A DNA stretch of 9,351 bases from an uncultured Bacilli bacterium (GTDB lineage: Bacteria > Bacillota_I > Bacilli_A > RFN20 > CAG-288): contig CAKUXT010000074.1 of the NCBI GenBank assembly GCA_934700375.1, positions 1 to 9,351 on the forward strand. Direction: 5' to 3'. The position numbers and the translations under genes are program-made. Within the stretch, counting starts at the first letter, position 1, and the number at the start of each line of letters is the position of its first letter. This document shows, one piece after another, positions 6,405 through 9,351 of this stretch. The notes beneath the pieces are model-generated. The model worked only from the letters and a program-made list of their open reading frames with translations, ran no database searches and was not told where the DNA came from.

Positions 6405-7007
6405 TCAGATGACTCTGAAATGAACTTTCTCGTTATCGATGCAATCGACGGATAGATAATATCCGTCTTTGTTTTTGTCTTCGAGATAAGTCGTCAGAAT
6501 CTCTTTGTACGGAATGTCTTTCTTGAAATTGTCAAGCTGTATTCCGTCCCCGACATGTTTGTGAAACGCTTCTTTTCTGGTCCATAATTGGATGAAGCAT
6601 TTTTCTTTTTCATTTGAGGCGTGATACTGTTTCTTCTCTTCTTCGCTGAAGAATCTCTCCGCCAAGAAATCATAGTCTCTGTCCGGTCTTACCTTTTCGA
6701 TGTCGATGCCGACTTCGCTTGTCGAAAGACAAACTGCGACGATTTCTCCGCTGTGTGAGATAGAGAAGTAATGATTGCCTAAGAATGGCTTTCCGTATTC
6801 GTTATAGCTCAAAGAAAGAGTCTCGGTGTCAACATTGCAATGATTGAGAACCATCAGAAGGATATTCCATCCTAACAGTGATGCCTGAAGGTCTTCTCTG
6901 CATTTGTGTTTATTGCAGTGCTCTAAAACAAAAGCAGGCATGCCTTCTTTGAGTTTATCGATTCTTCCGTCATATCTTGTGATATCGCTTAAATAGATTT
7001 CTGTCAT
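6405..7007 (-). CDS. Sfp-type 4'-phosphopantetheinyl transferase
   Basis: This enzyme moves the phosphopantetheine arm from coenzyme A to a serine of an acyl, aryl or peptidyl carrier protein. At 200 residues it is a little shorter than Sfp (about 224). Superfamily motifs are all present in order: NEYGKPFL (69-76), FSISHSG (81-87), VGIDIEKV (99-106) with metal ligands Asp102 and Glu104, RFFSEEE (118-124) and WTRKEAFHK (142-150) with Glu146 as the third acidic ligand. It should therefore be active. No NRPS, PKS or carrier-protein gene is in the window, so its target could be the fatty-acid carrier protein in a genome without a separate AcpS, or a distant pathway. It lies 31 bases downstream of the symporter gene on the same strand and is probably co-transcribed. 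No good Shine-Dalgarno is visible before the ATG. Confidence 0.9.
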   Translation of the reverse strand: MTEIYLSDITRYDGRIDKLKEGMPAFVLEHCNKHKCREDLQASLLGWNILLMVLNHCNVDTETLSLSYNEYGKPFLGNHYFSISHSGEIVAVCLSTSEVGIDIEKVRPDRDYDFLAERFFSEEEKKQYHASNEKEKCFIQLWTRKEAFHKHVGDGIQLDNFKKDIPYKEILTTYLEDKNKDGYYLSVDCIDNEKVHFRVI

Positions 7008-7038
7008 AACCAGATAAGTTTATCACAATTCTCTTGTT

Positions 7039-8715
7039 TTATATCTTCTCTTCTACTGCTTCTTTGTCTTTTTGATGTCTTTCATCCAGTTCTTTGACGA
7101 TTTGCTCTTCTAATTTGTCATCGATCTTGTAACCGAACTTTAGTAACAGATAAGAGGCGAGGAAGCAGACGACAATGACACCGATGATGATGGCACCGAA
7201 CAAAGTGAGCTGTGCTCTCTTGTCTGTCCACTGATAAGCAGCTTCGATTTCAGCATCAAAGGAGGGATAGGTTCCTTTGTATTCCGATTGTCCATTGACG
7301 ATGATATTGTTGGCTTCTGCGTTGGAAATCTTATTCAGGATGGCCTGTGTGCCTGTCAGCAAGAAGGTGAGGTTTCTAAGACCGGTCTGAATTGCAGAGC
7401 CGAGTTTAGCATCGAGCGGTCTCCATGCAAAGGCGACAGCTTCTTTTCTTTCTCCGAATTTCCATTCCTGATAATCGATGGCATCCTGGAACATGACTAA
7501 TAAGGCGAGATAGAAGACACCGCTGGCTGCAAAGAAGAAGAAGGCGCAGAGATAGATCAGCCAATGGCTTCCTCCGAAAGCAAATGCTAAGCCTTGTCCG
7601 ATGGATGCATTTTCTCCGATAAGCTGATAATCACTCGGATTGTTATATGCGATAGGAGTATCTTTGAAGACAGGGAAACCAAAGAAGAAGAATAAGACAT
7701 AAGCGGTTAAGATGACAAAGAAGGAGATTTCAATGATCTGCATCTTTGTCAGTTTCTTGGACATCAGCGGATAGAAGACCTGTGCAATCAAAGTTCCGAC
7801 AACAAAGACAATGGATAAGACTGTTGCCATGAATCCACCTTTGAAGGTTCCATATCCATAAAGAAGATAGTAATAGTTAAGACCGATACCGGTCAATAAG
7901 CCTGATGCGAAATAGTATAGAAGCATGACGATAGCAACGATGAGAAGCTGCTTGTTCTTCTTTACCATTCTGAAGAGATCGAGGAAGTGTGTTTTCTCAG
8001 AAACTTCCTCTTGTTTCGGATCTCTTTCTTTTTCATGGCAGAAGAAGAAAATCAAAGACTGAGAGATAAGGAAGAGAACAGCGACAACAACACCGCTATA
8101 AGCGTAAGCGGTCTGTGCTCCTAACATCGTCGGAAGAAGGAACATCAATAAGTTCATCATGAAGGCACCGATTGTTGTTGCAATGGTGACTCTTGTTGTC
8201 AAAGATGCTCTTTCTTTTGGATTGTTGGTAAGAGACGGAAGCATCGACCAATAACCGATATCGTTCATGGTATAGAAGAGATCCCATAAGAAGTAGAAGA
8301 TAAGCATACAGGCGACATATGCCCAGCCTTTGACTCCCATCGGTCCGACTAAGAACATCAACGAAACGACAATCGTATTTCCGATGGCTCCGATAAAGAT
8401 CCACGGTTTGAACTTACCTGTCTTGAAATGACATTTCTCAACGATGAATCCCATGATAGGATCGTTGATGCCATCCCATACCAGTGCAATCATCATGAAG
8501 ATGGTGATGATGTGCATCTGAGAACGGTATGTCTCAATATCACTGCTTAAGACACCGGCTGTCATCGCGTACTGTAGTAAAAAGGTTCCAACTAATGCAT
8601 AGCAGGCATCACGGAAAATACCGGACCAAGGATAGATTGCCTTTGTCAGAGGAGGTACGTTATTTCCAGTGAATGTCTTACAGATTTTAGAACCTTTGTC
8701 TGAAGAATGATTCAT
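7039..8715 (-). CDS. GPH-family (MelB-type) sugar:cation symporter, major facilitator superfamily
   Basis: A 558-residue polytopic inner-membrane transporter with about twelve hydrophobic segments. The family marks are WDGINDPIMGFIVEK (80-94, the 'WDxxNDPxMG' motif of glycoside-pentoside-hexuronide symporters, including the cation-site Asp/Asn positions) and DAIDYQEWKFGERKEAVAF (411-429, the family 'DxxDYxEWxTGxRxEG' region). The substrate is probably a sugar, glycoside or uronide, coupled to Na+ or H+; the sequence does not say which. It is longer than MelB (about 470) because of polar insertions at about 350-385 and 462-500, and it has a charged C-terminal tail (530-558). AAGAAGGG (8723-8730 on the complement) 7 bases before the ATG supports the start. 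No glycoside hydrolase or sugar kinase accompanies it, and the only downstream partner is the phosphopantetheinyl transferase gene. Confidence 0.85.
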   Translation of the reverse strand: MNHSSDKGSKICKTFTGNNVPPLTKAIYPWSGIFRDACYALVGTFLLQYAMTAGVLSSDIETYRSQMHIITIFMMIALVWDGINDPIMGFIVEKCHFKTGKFKPWIFIGAIGNTIVVSLMFLVGPMGVKGWAYVACMLIFYFLWDLFYTMNDIGYWSMLPSLTNNPKERASLTTRVTIATTIGAFMMNLLMFLLPTMLGAQTAYAYSGVVVAVLFLISQSLIFFFCHEKERDPKQEEVSEKTHFLDLFRMVKKNKQLLIVAIVMLLYYFASGLLTGIGLNYYYLLYGYGTFKGGFMATVLSIVFVVGTLIAQVFYPLMSKKLTKMQIIEISFFVILTAYVLFFFFGFPVFKDTPIAYNNPSDYQLIGENASIGQGLAFAFGGSHWLIYLCAFFFFAASGVFYLALLVMFQDAIDYQEWKFGERKEAVAFAWRPLDAKLGSAIQTGLRNLTFLLTGTQAILNKISNAEANNIIVNGQSEYKGTYPSFDAEIEAAYQWTDKRAQLTLFGAIIIGVIVVCFLASYLLLKFGYKIDDKLEEQIVKELDERHQKDKEAVEEKI

Positions 8716-8742
8716 AAATGTGCCCTTCTTTCACTAAGTAAA

Positions 8743-8771
8743 ATTGTAAGAGCTTTCAAGATGAATATCAA
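8743..8771 (-). promoter_or_regulatory. Sigma-A promoter of the symporter-phosphopantetheinyl transferase operon
   Basis: On the - strand: -35 TTGATA (8766-8771), a 17-base spacer, -10 TACAAT (8743-8748). The predicted start is near 8736, giving a leader of about 20 bases that contains the Shine-Dalgarno. Confidence 0.68.
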
Positions 8772-8794
8772 TTGTTTTCTTGGACAATAGTGTA

Positions 8795-8821
8795 TGTTTT
8801 GATTTAAAACACGTTTTTGAT
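8795..8821. promoter_or_regulatory. Candidate operator upstream of the symporter promoter
   Basis: TGTTTT (8795-8800) and AAAACA (8806-8811) form an inverted repeat around GATTT. GTTTTGAT (8796-8803) recurs nearly as a direct repeat, GTTTTTGAT (8813-8821). It sits 24 bases upstream of the -35, a plausible place for an activator of a sugar-transport operon. In AT-rich DNA this could be chance. Confidence 0.3.
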
Positions 8822-8857
8822 GTGTACCCAATTCTTGCAAATTTCTCAAATATTGTA

Positions 8858-8904
8858 AACAGGGAATTTTTTTAATGAAAATCAGTTTAAAAATGTTCCC
8901 TGTT
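8858..8904. repeat. Long inverted repeat (9-base outer arms, 7-base inner arms)
   Basis: AACAGGGAA (8858-8866) is matched by TTCCCTGTT (8896-8904). After a 2-base mismatch on each side, TTTTTAA (8869-8875) is matched by TTAAAAA (8887-8893) around an 11-base loop. As RNA it would fold into one long hairpin. Neither strand has a proper U-tract directly after it, so it is not an obvious terminator. Confidence 0.7.
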
Positions 8905-8915
8905 GGTGATATTTG

Positions 8916-8991
8916 GAATACAATATGTGTCGGTGGAAGAGTGATTTCTAAACGTGGTGGTTTGTCATCACTCTTCCACTAACCTGTATTC
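8916..8991. repeat. Nested 76-base hairpin with a perfect 13-base stem
   Basis: There are three nested stems. GAATACA (8916-8922) pairs with TGTATTC (8985-8991). GTGGAAGAGTGAT (8933-8945) pairs perfectly with ATCACTCTTCCAC (8967-8979). AAAC (8950-8953) pairs with GTTT (8960-8963) over a 6-base loop. The internal loop between the outer and middle stems is 10 bases on one side and 5 on the other. No T-run follows on either strand. It could be a structured RNA, a protein-binding palindrome or a copy of a small palindromic repeat element. Confidence 0.7.
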
Positions 8992-9076
8992 GTTATCGGA
9001 TTTATTTTGGAATATTGCGTAGGTTGACATAATAGCGATTTTGTCATCGATAAAATGACTGATGGGACTTCATTTG

Positions 9077-9096
9077 TCAAACGGCGCTTTGTTTGA
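9077..9096. promoter_or_regulatory. Small inverted repeat overlapping the -35 of the last gene
   Basis: TCAAAC (9077-9082) and GTTTGA (9091-9096) are perfect inverted arms 8 bases apart. The right arm covers most of the proposed -35 hexamer, the position expected of a repressor site. Confidence 0.35.
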
Positions 9097-9116
9097 ATGT
9101 AAAAACGTGATATAAT
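9089..9116 (+). promoter_or_regulatory. Promoter of the frameshifted exported-protein gene
   Basis: -35 TTGTTT (9089-9094), a 16-base spacer, perfect -10 TATAAT (9111-9116). The -10 ends only 7 bases before the ATG at 9124, so the predicted transcription start falls on or next to the start codon and no Shine-Dalgarno can fit. If this promoter is used, the mRNA is leaderless or nearly so. An upstream alternative uses TTGACA at 9024-9029 but has no matching -10 at normal spacing. Confidence 0.5.
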
Positions 9117-9123
9117 TCAAAAT

Positions 9124-9351
9124 ATGAAAAACAAAGACAAAAACAAACATTTTTATAGTAATAAAGCTGCGATTTCTCGCCTGAATTTGCGGGGGGGGGC
9201 AAATAGTTCTCTCATTAGCTAATATTTCATTGATTAGCGTCGGCTTTTGTTCATGGATGGTAGTCGGTCAGTCAGCAACAGTCGGACCGATTGATGTAGC
9301 AGTAGGAAATATTGTATCGAGTGATTCCAAAAAAATGACGGATCTCGGCTT
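9124..9351 (+). pseudogene. Putative exported or membrane-anchored protein, N-terminal part, out of frame at a G9 tract (possibly phase-variable)
   Basis: The only good ATG opens a lysine-rich N terminus (MKNKDKNKHFYSNKAAISRL) but, as written, runs into TAA at 9220-9222 after 32 codons. The break is in a run of nine Gs (9191-9199). With eight Gs (or eleven) the frame stays open to the window edge: 75 codons from the ATG with eight. The restored protein has a basic n-region (1-23), a hydrophobic segment of about 21 residues (IVLSLANISLISVGFCSWMVV, 27-47) and then a polar, probably extracellular part (QSATVGPIDVAVGNIV). The overall look, including the S-W-x-V ending of the hydrophobic stretch, loosely resembles SipW-dependent-type signal peptides; that is a weak guess. 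The 3' end lies outside the window. A sequencing error in the homopolymer is an equal explanation for the break. The function is not recognised. Confidence 0.6.
9191..9199 (+). repeat. Homopolymeric G9 tract inside a coding region
   Basis: Nine consecutive Gs lie between TTGC and CAAAT, 67 bases into the last gene. No other G run in the window exceeds five. It falls exactly where the start-codon frame and the frame of the hydrophobic segment part company, which is the arrangement of a slipped-strand ON/OFF switch. Confidence 0.9.

Larger units (their letters stand above)
8716..9123. other. 408-base divergent regulatory region with inverted repeats
   Basis: There is no credible coding sequence here. 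From left to right it holds the symporter ribosome binding site and promoter (- strand), a candidate operator at 8795-8811, a long inverted repeat at 8858-8904, a larger nested hairpin at 8916-8991, a consensus -35 hexamer TTGACA at 9024-9029 without a good -10, a small inverted repeat at 9077-9096 and a promoter at 9089-9116 reading into the last gene. The density of symmetry is much higher than in the other gaps of the window. Confidence 0.6.

Noticed and set aside
8096..8404. 102-codon open frame on the - strand inside the symporter gene
   Set aside because: It is an alternative frame of the symporter, which has intact family motifs throughout.
8716..8860. Catabolite-repression (cre) site upstream of the sugar symporter
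   Set aside because: No stretch matches the cre consensus well enough to call.
8933..8979. Intrinsic terminator
   Set aside because: The stem is strong, but neither strand has a T-run after it, and no gene ends nearby that would need it.
8858..8991. Invertible promoter element
   Set aside because: The arms of each repeat are separated by only about 20-30 bases, and the two repeats have unrelated arms. Known site-specific inversion switches normally span a longer segment.

Overview
The window looks like chromosomal DNA of a low-GC Gram-positive bacterium (Firmicutes/Bacillota). I would guess the Erysipelotrichaceae or a close relative, from the style of the L34, NusG, YidC and Jag/KhpB proteins, the strong Shine-Dalgarno before rpmH, the sigma-A-type promoters and base composition that looks to be in the low forties of percent GC. 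The family assignment is inference; the phylum-level placement is firmer.

Layout. (1) 2-1263, + strand: the C-terminal part of the transcription factor NusG, cut by the window edge, followed after 8 bases by a PfkB-family kinase that best matches pseudouridine kinase (PsuK). (2) 1264-1312: a bidirectional hairpin terminator between convergent operons. (3) 3246 down to 1314, - strand: a tight three-gene operon of a six-helix DUF308-like membrane protein, a 70-residue XRE-like helix-turn-helix protein and a pyridoxamine kinase. (4) 3247-3551: a divergent promoter region. (5) 3552-6353, + strand: the conserved rpmH-rnpA-yidC-jag cluster, which makes ribosomal protein L34, the RNase P protein, the membrane insertase and the KH/R3H RNA-binding protein. 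rpmH is only 45 codons. (6) 6362-6389: a second bidirectional terminator. (7) 8715 down to 6405, - strand: a GPH/MelB-type sugar:cation symporter followed by an Sfp-type 4'-phosphopantetheinyl transferase. (8) 8716-9123: a 408-base divergent regulatory region with two long inverted repeats, the symporter promoter and a promoter for the last gene. (9) 9124-9351, + strand: the start of a probable exported protein. A run of nine Gs puts its start codon out of frame with its signal/anchor segment.

How the parts relate. Most of the window is housekeeping: transcription elongation, translation and tRNA processing, membrane protein insertion, cofactor salvage and carrier-protein activation. The rpmH-rnpA-yidC-jag cluster is complete and in canonical order, but dnaA is not upstream and mnmE/mnmG are not downstream, so the cluster does not mark the origin here. 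The least ordinary material is at the right end. It combines a G9 tract at a frame break, a promoter so close to the ATG that the mRNA would be nearly leaderless, and two long inverted repeats just upstream. This fits a phase-variable surface protein, but a homopolymer sequencing error would give the same picture.
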